Origin: Pediococcus inopinatus
GTDB taxonomy: Bacteria; Bacillota; Bacilli; Lactobacillales; Lactobacillaceae
DNA: 64,000 nt
Assembly (NCBI RefSeq): GCF_002982135.1
Contig: NZ_CP019981.1
Coordinates: 1,612,001 to 1,676,000 of the forward strand
Reading direction: 5' to 3'
How positions within the stretch are numbered: the first letter of the stretch is position 1; each line of letters begins with the position of its first letter. The notes below the pieces were generated by a model. That model made no database searches. It was not told where the DNA came from and saw only the letters and a list, made by a program, of their open reading frames with translations. The translations under genes were made by a program, and so were the position numbers. This document shows, piece after piece, positions 50,406 to 58,742 of this stretch.

Positions 50406-50461
50406 CCACATGTTTTGTTGTGCCCCTGCCAAGGAACTTAATTATACCACGCGTATAAATC

Positions 50462-50863
50462 TTATTTGCCAAAGTACCCAATTACCATTCCTACGATCAA
50501 AATAACCAGAACGAATGTCGTAATCCATACATAGAGTTGGTCTTTTTCTTTCGCAAATGCATAAATGGAAACCACCACTCGTAAAACCGGTGTTAAAATT
50601 AGCAAAAATAGTCCTAACATAAGGATAGCAAAAGGCTTTAGTGCCACGATTCCGGTCAAGATCGCCTTTACTGTAATTGGATAGACATTCGCGGCGTACC
50701 CCGTTTTACCTGTAAATACTAGCAACAAAATGCCAATCAGGATAACAATCGCAGAAATGACAACCCCGACCCGTAAAACTTGGCCAATAACCAATTCAAT
50801 CTGGTTCATTTCCTCAATTTTTTTCGTGTTTTCTGCTAAATTTTCTTTTTTATTTTGTGCCAT
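50462..50863 (-). CDS. DUF1634 membrane protein, partner of TauE/SafE
   Basis: 133 residues: a charged N-terminal stretch followed by three membrane helices (VVISAIVILIGILLLVF, ILMLGLFLLILTPVL, ITTFVLVILIVGMVIGYF). This is the DUF1634 family, regularly encoded beside TauE/SafE permeases. Its start overlaps the stop of that gene by one base. Probably an accessory subunit. Confidence 0.88.
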   Translation of the reverse strand: MAQNKKENLAENTKKIEEMNQIELVIGQVLRVGVVISAIVILIGILLLVFTGKTGYAANVYPITVKAILTGIVALKPFAILMLGLFLLILTPVLRVVVSIYAFAKEKDQLYVWITTFVLVILIVGMVIGYFGK

Positions 50864-51708
50864 TAGATGGTCACCCCAAATCCTTTAAGGAACATCTGTA
50901 ATCCAATATAGAATAAAATTGGAATGAAGATCATCCGTAAAACGCGAGCCCGCAGATGTTTCATGATTTTGGAGCCAATTGCAGCACCAATCAAGATTCC
51001 AATGGCCAATGGCGCCGCAATCTCTGGTTTAATCGAGCCATTGAAGAAGTAAACTGTTGCACTAGCCGCCGCGGTAACTCCCATCATTAAATTACTAGTT
51101 GCACTTGATGGTTTCAATGGCATCTTCATAATTGTATCCATCGCAATTACTTTGAAAGCACCACTACCGATCCCAAGTAATCCACTTGCTAAACCGGCAC
51201 CGAGCATCATTGTAAATCCACCGGGAACATTAGAAACTTGGTAGTCAATTTGTTTATCTACCGCATTATCATAATAGGTCCCATTTAATTTTAGTTTTGT
51301 AGAAAGAGAATCCGCTTGGATGTCTTCACTGACTTCTTTTCCAGCCCGCATCTTGCGAACCATATTCCAGGATGAAAATAAAAGTAACAACCCAAATAAT
51401 ATGTACAATACTTGAGACGACAGGACACCGGTCAAGATAGCCCCAACAATTGCCCCGATCGTGGTAGCAATTTCTAGAAACATTGCCACACGCAAATTAA
51501 GCATATCGTCTTTTAAATAAGCCACCGTCGCACCGGAACTAGTCGCAATCACGGAAATAATGCTGGCTCCAATTGCATATTTTATATCTAACCCCATTGC
51601 CAGCGTCAAGATCGGTGTGACAATCATTCCTCCACCAATGCCAAAGATTGCACCAAAAATACCGGCTGCCAATCCGACAACAATTAATAATAAGATTGTA
51701 TTTATCAT
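50863..51708 (-). CDS. TauE/SafE-family anion permease (sulfite exporter-like)
   Basis: 281 residues with about eight helices in two repeats; the family motif appears as FGIGGGMIVTPIL in the first and LGIGSGAFKV in the second. TauE/SafE proteins export sulfite, sulfoacetate or related anions, and a link to the sulfate-activation genes at 58.7-64 kb is possible but only an inference. GGGGAG precedes ATG 51708. Confidence 0.9.
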   Translation of the reverse strand: MINTILLLIVVGLAAGIFGAIFGIGGGMIVTPILTLAMGLDIKYAIGASIISVIATSSGATVAYLKDDMLNLRVAMFLEIATTIGAIVGAILTGVLSSQVLYILFGLLLLFSSWNMVRKMRAGKEVSEDIQADSLSTKLKLNGTYYDNAVDKQIDYQVSNVPGGFTMMLGAGLASGLLGIGSGAFKVIAMDTIMKMPLKPSSATSNLMMGVTAAASATVYFFNGSIKPEIAAPLAIGILIGAAIGSKIMKHLRARVLRMIFIPILFYIGLQMFLKGFGVTI

Positions 51709-51765
51709 AAGTTTCTCCCCACTTTTCCTATATCCCCAATTTTAATGGAAAGGAGACCAACAATC

Positions 51766-51814
51766 AATAAACCTTAACTAATCAGACCGTTATGACTGAT
51801 TAATTAAGGTTTAT
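51766..51814. terminator. Hairpin between the TauE promoter and the HTH gene end
   Basis: AATAAACCTTAACTAATCAG (51766-51785) pairs with CTGATTAATTAAGGTTTATT (51795-51814). It terminates the minus-strand HTH gene that ends at 51825. Confidence 0.92.
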
Positions 51815-51824
51815 TTTAAAAACA

Positions 51825-52148
51825 TTAAGAAAATCGGCTAAAAGCCCAAAATAAAAATCCACCAACCGCAAAAAGTAACCACCAATAACGGGCCAAAAAA
51901 TCCCAAACAGACATTGGCGGTCTTGCCGCTAATTCTTCAAACTCTAACTGATCTTTTCCACGAACTAATTGGTCCAAACTAATTTCAAATAAATTACTAA
52001 GGTCAATTAGATTCTCAATTGTTGGCGGCTGTCCCCCTTGTTCCCACTGGTTGATTTTTTCTTCACTAACGTCTATGCGCTTCGCTAGTTCGGCCTGAGT
52101 TAACTTCAAACGTTTACGATTTTTTATGATCTCGGCTTGCAGTTCCAT
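51825..52148 (-). CDS. XRE-family regulator with a C-terminal membrane helix
   Basis: 107 residues: XRE helix-turn-helix (KLTQAELAKRIDVSEEKINQWE, then PTIENLIDLSNLFEISLDQL), a short linker and one hydrophobic segment (YWWLLFAVGGFLFWAFS) at the end, suggesting a membrane-tethered regulator. ATG 52148 follows AAAAGGG by 8 bases. Target unknown; no gene is in the same operon. Confidence 0.88.
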   Translation of the reverse strand: MELQAEIIKNRKRLKLTQAELAKRIDVSEEKINQWEQGGQPPTIENLIDLSNLFEISLDQLVRGKDQLEFEELAARPPMSVWDFLARYWWLLFAVGGFLFWAFSRFS

Positions 52149-52283
52149 TATCATCACCCTTTTCTTTTAATTATGGTAACAATAAGTTATTAAGTAAAGA
52201 ATAATGCCTATCAGATTAAATAAATTGCTTTACTTTTAGAACGTACGTTTGTATAATAATTTTAGAGAAAGGAAGTTTTAGTC

Positions 52284-52544
52284 ATGAGTAATTTTGTAGG
52301 AACCATCACTTCACAAATTAAAGTCCTAAATTTAGCGCCACTAATTCGTTTTGAATTAACTAGTCAACAAGGTGCCAAGGTTAATTGTTTAATTCACCAG
52401 CATGCCTTAAATTTTTTAGCACTGGCCAGTAAGAATATGCACATTGCTGTTTTTGGTCATTACAACCGGCGGCATCAGTTTGTGGTCACAAGATACATGA
52501 TGCGCTCAAGTGATATAACAAAAAAAGAATCCCAGAGTGCTTAA
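52284..52544 (+). CDS. Small protein of unknown function, possible OB fold
   Basis: 86 residues after a good AAAGGAAG site. Alternating strands (FVGTITSQIKVLN, KVNCLIHQHALNFL, HIAVFGHYNRRHQFVVTRYM) suggest a small beta barrel of OB type, as in nucleic-acid binding or PriB-like domains, but I recognise no family. It is alone and convergent with the oxidoreductase gene. Confidence 0.7.
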   Translation: MSNFVGTITSQIKVLNLAPLIRFELTSQQGAKVNCLIHQHALNFLALASKNMHIAVFGHYNRRHQFVVTRYMMRSSDITKKESQSA

Positions 52545-52560
52545 ACACCACTCGGAATTC
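52520..52560 (-). terminator. Terminator of the Gfo/Idh/MocA gene
   Basis: On the minus strand GAATTCCGAGTG pairs with CACTCTGGGATTC (small bulge) and seven T residues follow (52520-52526). It overlaps the 3' end of the small gene at 52284-52544. Confidence 0.85.
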
Positions 52561-52570
52561 CATTTAATTT

Positions 52571-53611
52571 TTAAAACTTAACAACACTTGGACTAGGTTG
52601 TTTAATCCCTTGTTCAAGAATTTCAATATCCATTAAGGTCTCTTCGTCACTAACCAGTTTAGGTTTGCCATTCATAATACTGTCATACAAAGTATCGTAA
52701 ATCCGCCCATAATCCCCTTGAACAGTTGGGATCTGTTTTTCAATCCAGTCACCATTTTTATTATGATATTTCACATGTCCGAATTTATCAGGAGTATCTT
52801 CGCCAAAATCTGGCGCATCAGGCATAATACCTTGCTTCAAGTCATTTTCCTGTTGGTCAATATCATATTTTAAATAAGAACCGGTTGTGCCATGCAAAAT
52901 AAATCGAGGATATGGTTCAGCCACTAATGGGTTCGTCTTGACGGTGACCTTTAACTTACCGTAGTGAAGATCCATTTGATAATAATCATCAAGTGTACTT
53001 GCCTCGTTTTGAATCGTGCGAATATCATATGCCACAGATTCCGGCTTCCCAAACAATGCCAACATCTGATCTAGCATATGAATTCCTAGCCCATAAAAAG
53101 TCCCATTGATTTTGTCTCCAATATGAACCTGATCATCTGGACGATATTTATCCATATGAGATTCAATTTCAAGTGGCTCGCCAACATAGCCGCGGTCTAA
53201 AACCTTTTTTAAAGTTAAATAATCACTGTCAAACCGCCGATTTTGATAAGGCATCGCAATTAAGTCTCTTTCTTTAGCTAAGCCCAGCAATTGTTTTGTT
53301 TCCGCAACTGTCTTACAAAATGGCTTTTCAACAAGCACATTTTTGCCACTTTTCAAAACTTGTTTGGCAAAATCAAAATGGGTATCAGCAGGTGTACATA
53401 TCGTAATTAACTGAATCTCATCATCTTTTAAAACCTCGTCTAAATCCGTTGTAAATTTAATTCCCATATTTTGATAGGCAGTCTCTCGTTCCGGATGACG
53501 CCGACGATTGTAGATGTATTTAACCTGAATATTTTTTCGCTGGCTTAAATAGGGTAAGTGATACCGATTGGCGCTTTTACCAAAACCAATAATGGCCATT
53601 TTTAAAGTCAT
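52571..53611 (-). CDS. Gfo/Idh/MocA-family sugar oxidoreductase
   Basis: 346 residues. N-terminal Rossmann fold (IGFGKSANRYHLPYL), the EKP motif NVLVEKPFCKT, then the C-terminal alpha/beta domain. NAD(P)-dependent oxidation or reduction of sugars or inositols, YhhX/YvaA-like; substrate unknown. GGAG precedes ATG 53611. A cre-like site lies 50-65 bases upstream, so carbon catabolite control is plausible. Confidence 0.92.
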   Translation of the reverse strand: MTLKMAIIGFGKSANRYHLPYLSQRKNIQVKYIYNRRRHPERETAYQNMGIKFTTDLDEVLKDDEIQLITICTPADTHFDFAKQVLKSGKNVLVEKPFCKTVAETKQLLGLAKERDLIAMPYQNRRFDSDYLTLKKVLDRGYVGEPLEIESHMDKYRPDDQVHIGDKINGTFYGLGIHMLDQMLALFGKPESVAYDIRTIQNEASTLDDYYQMDLHYGKLKVTVKTNPLVAEPYPRFILHGTTGSYLKYDIDQQENDLKQGIMPDAPDFGEDTPDKFGHVKYHNKNGDWIEKQIPTVQGDYGRIYDTLYDSIMNGKPKLVSDEETLMDIEILEQGIKQPSPSVVKF

Positions 53612-53660
53612 ATTTTTATGATCTCCTTCAACATCAAGATACCCTAATCATAAGCGATAT

Positions 53661-53675
53661 GGAAACCGTTTTCAA
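53661..53675 (-). promoter_or_regulatory. cre-like catabolite response element
   Basis: Minus strand TTGAAAACGGTTTCC fits WTGNAANCGNWNNCW at 14 of 15 positions and lies 50 bases before the Gfo/Idh/MocA start. CcpA binding is an inference. Confidence 0.5.
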
Positions 53676-53883
53676 TAATTTCAAAAAGAAATTCATCACC
53701 TAATTTCTGCTTAAAAAGATTATGTGCTCTTAGTAAACAGTTCTGTGGCCATAACCTTTCCTTAGCATCCCGTGCAAAAAAGCTACCGTTTAATCTAGGA
53801 AAATTTCCGAATCCATAACAGTATCTTCATATTTGTCCTCTAGTATATGAATATCATTTAAGAGGAAATGGAGTTTGATAATT

Positions 53884-54591
53884 ATGATTTACGCACAAAT
53901 ATTAGCCGGAGGTAAAGGCACCCGCATGGGAAATACGCCTATGCTAAAACAGTTCCTACCTCTTGGAAAAGAACCAATTTTAATTCAAACAATTGAAAAA
54001 TTTGTTTTAGAAGAACGCTTTAAAGCCATTATTGTGGTGTGCCCAGCTGATTGGGTAACACATACAGAAGATTTAATTCACAAATACGTCACAGATTCTC
54101 GAGTGGTTGTTATCACAGGTGGTGCCGAACGAAATGACACCCTAATGAACGGCATCGCTTATATTGAAAAAACTTTTGGGTTAAATGATGACGATGCGGT
54201 CGTCACCCATGATGCAGTCCGTCCTTTTATTACCAAACGGATTATTGACGATAACATCAATGCAGTCATGCATCACGCGGCTGTTGATACGGTTGTACCA
54301 GCAATTGATACCATCGTTCGTGGGGAGAAGGACCAAGCTTCAGAAATTCCCATTCGTGAATATATGTATCAAGGCCAGATACCACAAAGTTTTAATATTA
54401 AATGCTTAAAAAAAGCATTTAATCAGTTAACAAATGCTCAAAAGGCAGTTTTATCTGATTCATGCAAAATTTGTCTTCTAGCTGGAGAAGAAGTTCACAT
54501 GGTTCGTGGCGAGGTATCCAACATCAAAATCACCACGCCATATGATTTAAAAATAGCTCAAGCAATTGTAGAAAAGCGGGTGATTATTTAA
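53884..54591 (+). CDS. tarI: Ribitol-5-phosphate cytidylyltransferase TarI
   Basis: 235 residues, IspD-type nucleotidyltransferase: LAGGKGTRMG, KQFLPLG, and VVTHDAVRPFIT. Joins CTP and ribitol 5-phosphate to CDP-ribitol, the precursor of poly(ribitol phosphate) wall teichoic acid. ATG 53884 has GGAG 10 bases upstream; a TTG at 53875 is too close. The following tarJ, overlapping by one base, separates TarI from true IspD. Confidence 0.93.
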   Translation: MIYAQILAGGKGTRMGNTPMLKQFLPLGKEPILIQTIEKFVLEERFKAIIVVCPADWVTHTEDLIHKYVTDSRVVVITGGAERNDTLMNGIAYIEKTFGLNDDDAVVTHDAVRPFITKRIIDDNINAVMHHAAVDTVVPAIDTIVRGEKDQASEIPIREYMYQGQIPQSFNIKCLKKAFNQLTNAQKAVLSDSCKICLLAGEEVHMVRGEVSNIKITTPYDLKIAQAIVEKRVII

Positions 54592-55616
54592 TGCTAAATC
54601 AAGTTTATAGATTAGTGAGTGCACGTCAATTTGAAGCACAAACCATTGATGAAAACTTATCTTCAGATGAAATTATTGTTCGGCCAACCCATTTATCAAT
54701 CTGTCAGGCTGATCAACGTTATTTTACCGGTAGCCGTTCCCAAGCGGTCCTTAATAAAAAATTACCAATGGCTCTAATTCACGAGGCGATTGGTCAGGTT
54801 GTTTATGATCCTCAAAATAAGTTTTCTGTTGGCGAAACGGTGGCTATGATTCCTAATACCCCTTCGCAAAAAAGTACTGTTATTAAAGAAAACTATCTTT
54901 CCAATAATCATTTTCGTTCTAGTGGCTATGATGGTTTTATGCAGGAATATGTATTTTTGCGTCGAGATCGGGCCGTTAAGATTCCAAAAAGTTTTGAACC
55001 CAATATGGCTGCCTTTACCGAAATGATTTCTGTCGGCGTTCAGGCCCTCACAAATTTAAAAGAGACCATAGATGCAGATGAAGGGATTATTGGTGTTTGG
55101 GGAGATGGTAACTTAGGTTATATCGTCGCCTCACTAGTAAAATCATTTTTCCCACAAAGCAAACTGGTTATTTTTGGTCGTCATCAATACAAATTAGATT
55201 ATTTCTCTTTTGCCGATAATACTTATTTAGTAGGTGACGTCCCTCCAGAATTAAAAGTGAGCCACGCCTTAGAATGCACTGGTGGTTCAGGTAGTCAGAT
55301 TGCCATTGATCAAATCATCAATCACATTCATCCAATGGGAACCATTATGTTACTGGGCGTTTCTGAAAATCCAATTGAAATCAATACCCGTATGGTCCTG
55401 GAACGAGGGTTAACTTTACGAGGATCAAGCCGTAGTAGTCGTACTGATTTTCAGTCTGCAATTGATATTTTATCAAACGACAATCAGACTCGTGATCGTT
55501 TGTGCAACTTAATTGGTGTCACTCAAAAGGTAAGTTCAATTAAAGAAACCATCAATTTTTTTGAAAAAGAAAGTGCTAGTTCCTGGGGAAAGGCTGTGAT
55601 GCGATGGGAAGTTTAA
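54591..55616 (+). CDS. tarJ: Ribulose-5-phosphate reductase TarJ
   Basis: 341 residues, zinc-dependent medium-chain dehydrogenase fold: catalytic-domain CQADQRYF and HEAIGQVV, and Rossmann motif GVWGDGNLGYIVASLV. Reduces ribulose 5-phosphate to ribitol 5-phosphate for TarI. Its ATG overlaps the tarI stop (TAATG), and its end overlaps the next gene by 13 bases: a tightly coupled operon. Confidence 0.93.
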   Translation: MLNQVYRLVSARQFEAQTIDENLSSDEIIVRPTHLSICQADQRYFTGSRSQAVLNKKLPMALIHEAIGQVVYDPQNKFSVGETVAMIPNTPSQKSTVIKENYLSNNHFRSSGYDGFMQEYVFLRRDRAVKIPKSFEPNMAAFTEMISVGVQALTNLKETIDADEGIIGVWGDGNLGYIVASLVKSFFPQSKLVIFGRHQYKLDYFSFADNTYLVGDVPPELKVSHALECTGGSGSQIAIDQIINHIHPMGTIMLLGVSENPIEINTRMVLERGLTLRGSSRSSRTDFQSAIDILSNDNQTRDRLCNLIGVTQKVSSIKETINFFEKESASSWGKAVMRWEV

Positions 55617-56734
55617 AGCGAATAAAACTGACGTTATTAAAATTCTTGTACAACACTAACTATCAATTTTGTTATTATATTTTTCATCCTCGTCCCAAAC
55701 GAGTGACCTTTGCGACCATGCGAAATACCCAGTTAGTCGACAACCTTAAACAACTATATGAAACTTTCGAAAAAAATGGTGAGTACGAACTAAAAATATT
55801 TTGTTTTCATTATGATCGCTCCAGTAAAAGTCGGCTCCAATTTTTCTGGGTCTCATTAACCGCCGTCTATTACATTGCAACTTCCCATTTATTCATAATT
55901 GACGATTACTTTTTCCCACTTTACTCTCTCAATAAACATAAACAAAATGTGGTCATTCAGCTATGGCATGCAATTGGGACTTTAAAGAAGATTGGCCTGA
56001 GTCTCCCCAACGCCAGTGATAGTGTCATCAAGCCCCACACAAATTACGATTGGGTCGTTGTGAATACACAAGAGGATCGCCAAGCATATGTGGATGCTTT
56101 TGACATTAAAAAGAGCCAAGCTTTACCCCTTGGGTCTCCCATGCTAGATACACTCGCTAAAACGACAACTAGCTTAGCGCCAAACCACAAAAAACGCTTA
56201 TTATATTCACCCACCTATCGGACAGATGATGCTAACCAGGTACGAACTGCTGTAGATGCCTTGATTAGTGCCGCGCCCACATTAAATGATAACTGGGAAA
56301 TTTACATTTCAATTCATCCCTATGTTAATATGAAGAAAAACATTCAAGATTTACCCAAAAATATTCATCTATTCCAAGATCCGGCATTAGTAAAAAGGCT
56401 GATGCAAACGGTGGATGCTTTTATCACCGACTACTCGTCCCTCTTGCTTAACTTTAGTTACTTTGAGCGTCCCATCTTATTATTTACTCCCGACTATCAA
56501 GACTATGCGAAACAACAGGGATTTTATGTTGGTTATCTTCAATATTTGAATGCGCCCAATTTTCAAACAGCCCCAGCTATGATCGACTTTATTAATAATA
56601 AGCTTCCAAAAATTAATCTCAATTACGTTCGCCAATTAAAACAAAAAAATTTTCCAAAACAAGATGGTCGCAACAGTGACCGCGTCTATCAATTCTTAAC
56701 CTCAATAAATAGGTACGGTGAGCAGAAATTATGA
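55604..56734 (+). CDS. CDP-glycerol/ribitol phosphotransferase, primase-type (TarF/TarK-like)
   Basis: 376 residues with one CDP-glycerol glycerophosphotransferase domain: QLWHAIGTLKKIG, YSPTYRTDD and ITDYSSLLLNFSYFERPILLF. The short form resembles enzymes that add the first glycerol- or ribitol-phosphate units to the linkage disaccharide lipid. A basic, hydrophobic N-terminus suggests membrane association. It overlaps tarJ by 13 bases and the next gene by 4. Confidence 0.88.
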   Translation: MGSLKRIKLTLLKFLYNTNYQFCYYIFHPRPKRVTFATMRNTQLVDNLKQLYETFEKNGEYELKIFCFHYDRSSKSRLQFFWVSLTAVYYIATSHLFIIDDYFFPLYSLNKHKQNVVIQLWHAIGTLKKIGLSLPNASDSVIKPHTNYDWVVVNTQEDRQAYVDAFDIKKSQALPLGSPMLDTLAKTTTSLAPNHKKRLLYSPTYRTDDANQVRTAVDALISAAPTLNDNWEIYISIHPYVNMKKNIQDLPKNIHLFQDPALVKRLMQTVDAFITDYSSLLLNFSYFERPILLFTPDYQDYAKQQGFYVGYLQYLNAPNFQTAPAMIDFINNKLPKINLNYVRQLKQKNFPKQDGRNSDRVYQFLTSINRYGEQKL

Positions 56735-58599
56735 GACAACTACTAAGAAGAATTAAAAATAAATTACGCCGAATATTTCGACCAACCCAAACAAACGCAA
56801 TTCTACAAGAAGAGGTGAAACCAAATTATGATGCGCCCCACTTGGTTGAAGGTGTCAATTCGCTGATTAAGCGCCGCGTGAACACCATTGATTTTAATGG
56901 TGCTTATTTTACAATTTCCGGAACGGCGTTTTTCGAAAAGTTTCCAGAAAAAGATGAAGAAAAAATCATCAAAAGTCTGGTTCTTTCTAAAGACGGGGTT
57001 GATGATATCGAAATTCCCCTCGTAAATCAATCCAGTGACGACGCGCGCTTTCCAGTAGCGGGATACTCAGGAGTGGCTAACTTCGCTGTGATTAATAAGG
57101 GAAAGCCGCTCGAACCTGGTCAATATAAGATTCAAATTCAATTAAAACAATATCTTTCCGATGGCTGGTTAATTCAACGAACATCCGTGGGTAAGATTTT
57201 GGATTGCGATCATGATTTAAGCTACATCACCAACATGACAAGTTATTCTGCAAAGAAGAATTCTCAATACCGGTTAATCTTTAAGTATAATTTTGCGGCT
57301 AACTCATTGGAAGTTAGTTCCAATATTCTCAGTGAAATCAACCCACTTGAAAACGAATTGAATACTGATTTTGTTTTAGAACGGCCCTTGATGCGCGGGC
57401 TAAAGCGTCGTGTGTTGAAAATTGCCTATCGTTGGTATCATATCCTGCCCGTAAATCAGCACAAAATCTCATTTGTATCTGACAGTCGTACGAGCATTTC
57501 TGGAAACTTCGAGTTTATTTATCAAGAGCTCCTAAAACGAGACACTAAATTCAAGATTTCATTTTATTTAAAACCCAGTATCAAGGCCAAAAAATCTTGG
57601 CGGGAAGTTTTCACACTCGCAAAAGCGTTTGCGACCAGCCGCTATATCCTACTAGATGACTTTTACCCCACGATTTACCCGCTTACCATTCGCCATAACG
57701 CTGATCTAATTCAGGTTTGGCATGCTGTAGGCGCGTTTAAGACCTTTGGCTACAGTCGGGTTGGCATGCCCGGCGGGCCTAAATTAGACTCTTTAAACCA
57801 TCGCAACTACACCAAAGCACTCGTTTCTTCAAAGCACGTAGCCGACAAATATGCAGAAGGCTTTGGAATTCCAGAAAAAAACATTGTTACCACCGGAATT
57901 CCAAGAACAGACGTCTTTTTTGACCAAGAGTATCAGACTAAAATCCGCCAAAAATTACAAGAAGAATTACCTTATATTAAGGGCAAAAAAGTTATTTTGT
58001 TTGCCCCCACTTTTCGAGGTAATGGCCAACAATCAGCCTATTATCCGTTTGAAGATATTAACTTTAATAAACTCTACAAAACGCTCCATAAAGACTACGT
58101 TTTTTTGTTAAAGATTCATCCCTTTGTTCAAAATCAACCAAATATTCCATACAAATACGCTGATTTTTTCCACGATGTTTCCGACTTTCGTGAAATAAAT
58201 GATTTACTGATGGTTGCTGACGAACTAATTACCGATTATTCCTCCGTTTGTTTTGAATATGCGCTGTTAAAACGTCCGATGATTTTCTTCGCACCAGACT
58301 TAACAGACTACATGCAAAAACGCAGCTTTTACTTTGATTACTTGGACTTCATTCCAGGTTCATTAGCTGAAACTACCGACGAGTTAATTGCACAAATTCA
58401 ACACGAATCTATTGATAAACAGAAGTTAGACTCATTTGTTGATTACTTCTTTGATCAACCTGATGGACATGCCAGCAAACGTTTTGTTGATAATCTCATT
58501 AATGGTTTCAAAGATCCAGATGATCAAAACAATCAGCAAACCCCTGACGATGTTACACCAGACGGAAAGACAATTCCTCAATGGGGTAAATTGAAATAA
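56731..58599 (+). CDS. Poly(ribitol/glycerol phosphate) polymerase, TarL/TagF-like
   Basis: 622 residues: very basic N-terminus (RRIKNKLRRIFRP), an N-terminal region of about 220 residues, then the polymerase domain with VWHAVGAFKTFG, FAPTFRGNG and ITDYSSVCFEYALLKRPMIFF. Last gene of tarIJ-type operon, so ribitol phosphate polymerisation is the likeliest activity. Starts ATGA-style within the previous stop. C-terminal 30 residues are polar and probably disordered. Confidence 0.9.
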   Translation: MRQLLRRIKNKLRRIFRPTQTNAILQEEVKPNYDAPHLVEGVNSLIKRRVNTIDFNGAYFTISGTAFFEKFPEKDEEKIIKSLVLSKDGVDDIEIPLVNQSSDDARFPVAGYSGVANFAVINKGKPLEPGQYKIQIQLKQYLSDGWLIQRTSVGKILDCDHDLSYITNMTSYSAKKNSQYRLIFKYNFAANSLEVSSNILSEINPLENELNTDFVLERPLMRGLKRRVLKIAYRWYHILPVNQHKISFVSDSRTSISGNFEFIYQELLKRDTKFKISFYLKPSIKAKKSWREVFTLAKAFATSRYILLDDFYPTIYPLTIRHNADLIQVWHAVGAFKTFGYSRVGMPGGPKLDSLNHRNYTKALVSSKHVADKYAEGFGIPEKNIVTTGIPRTDVFFDQEYQTKIRQKLQEELPYIKGKKVILFAPTFRGNGQQSAYYPFEDINFNKLYKTLHKDYVFLLKIHPFVQNQPNIPYKYADFFHDVSDFREINDLLMVADELITDYSSVCFEYALLKRPMIFFAPDLTDYMQKRSFYFDYLDFIPGSLAETTDELIAQIQHESIDKQKLDSFVDYFFDQPDGHASKRFVDNLINGFKDPDDQNNQQTPDDVTPDGKTIPQWGKLK

Positions 58600-58623
58600 C
58601 TGCTTTAAATAGCTAAAAAGAAC

Positions 58624-58676
58624 GACGAGATACCTGCTAGGAAATTATCTAGTAAGTTGTCTCGTCACTTTTTTTG
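58624..58676 (+). terminator. First terminator after the tar operon
   Basis: GACGAGATACCTGCTAG pairs with CTAGTAAGTTGTCTCGTC (with mismatches) and ACTTTTTTT follows. Confidence 0.85.
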
Positions 58677-58684
58677 TTATCTAA

Positions 58685-58731
58685 AAACGACGCTCCATGA
58701 TGACTGGAGTTGTCATCATGAAGCGTCGTTT
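58685..58731. terminator. Second hairpin, shared with the arylsulfotransferase gene
   Basis: AAACGACGCTCCATGATGAC (58685-58704) pairs with GTCATCATGAAGCGTCGTTT (58712-58731), one mismatch. It lies 12 bases past the stop of the convergent minus-strand gene. Confidence 0.9.
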
Positions 58732-58742
58732 ATATCCTATGG

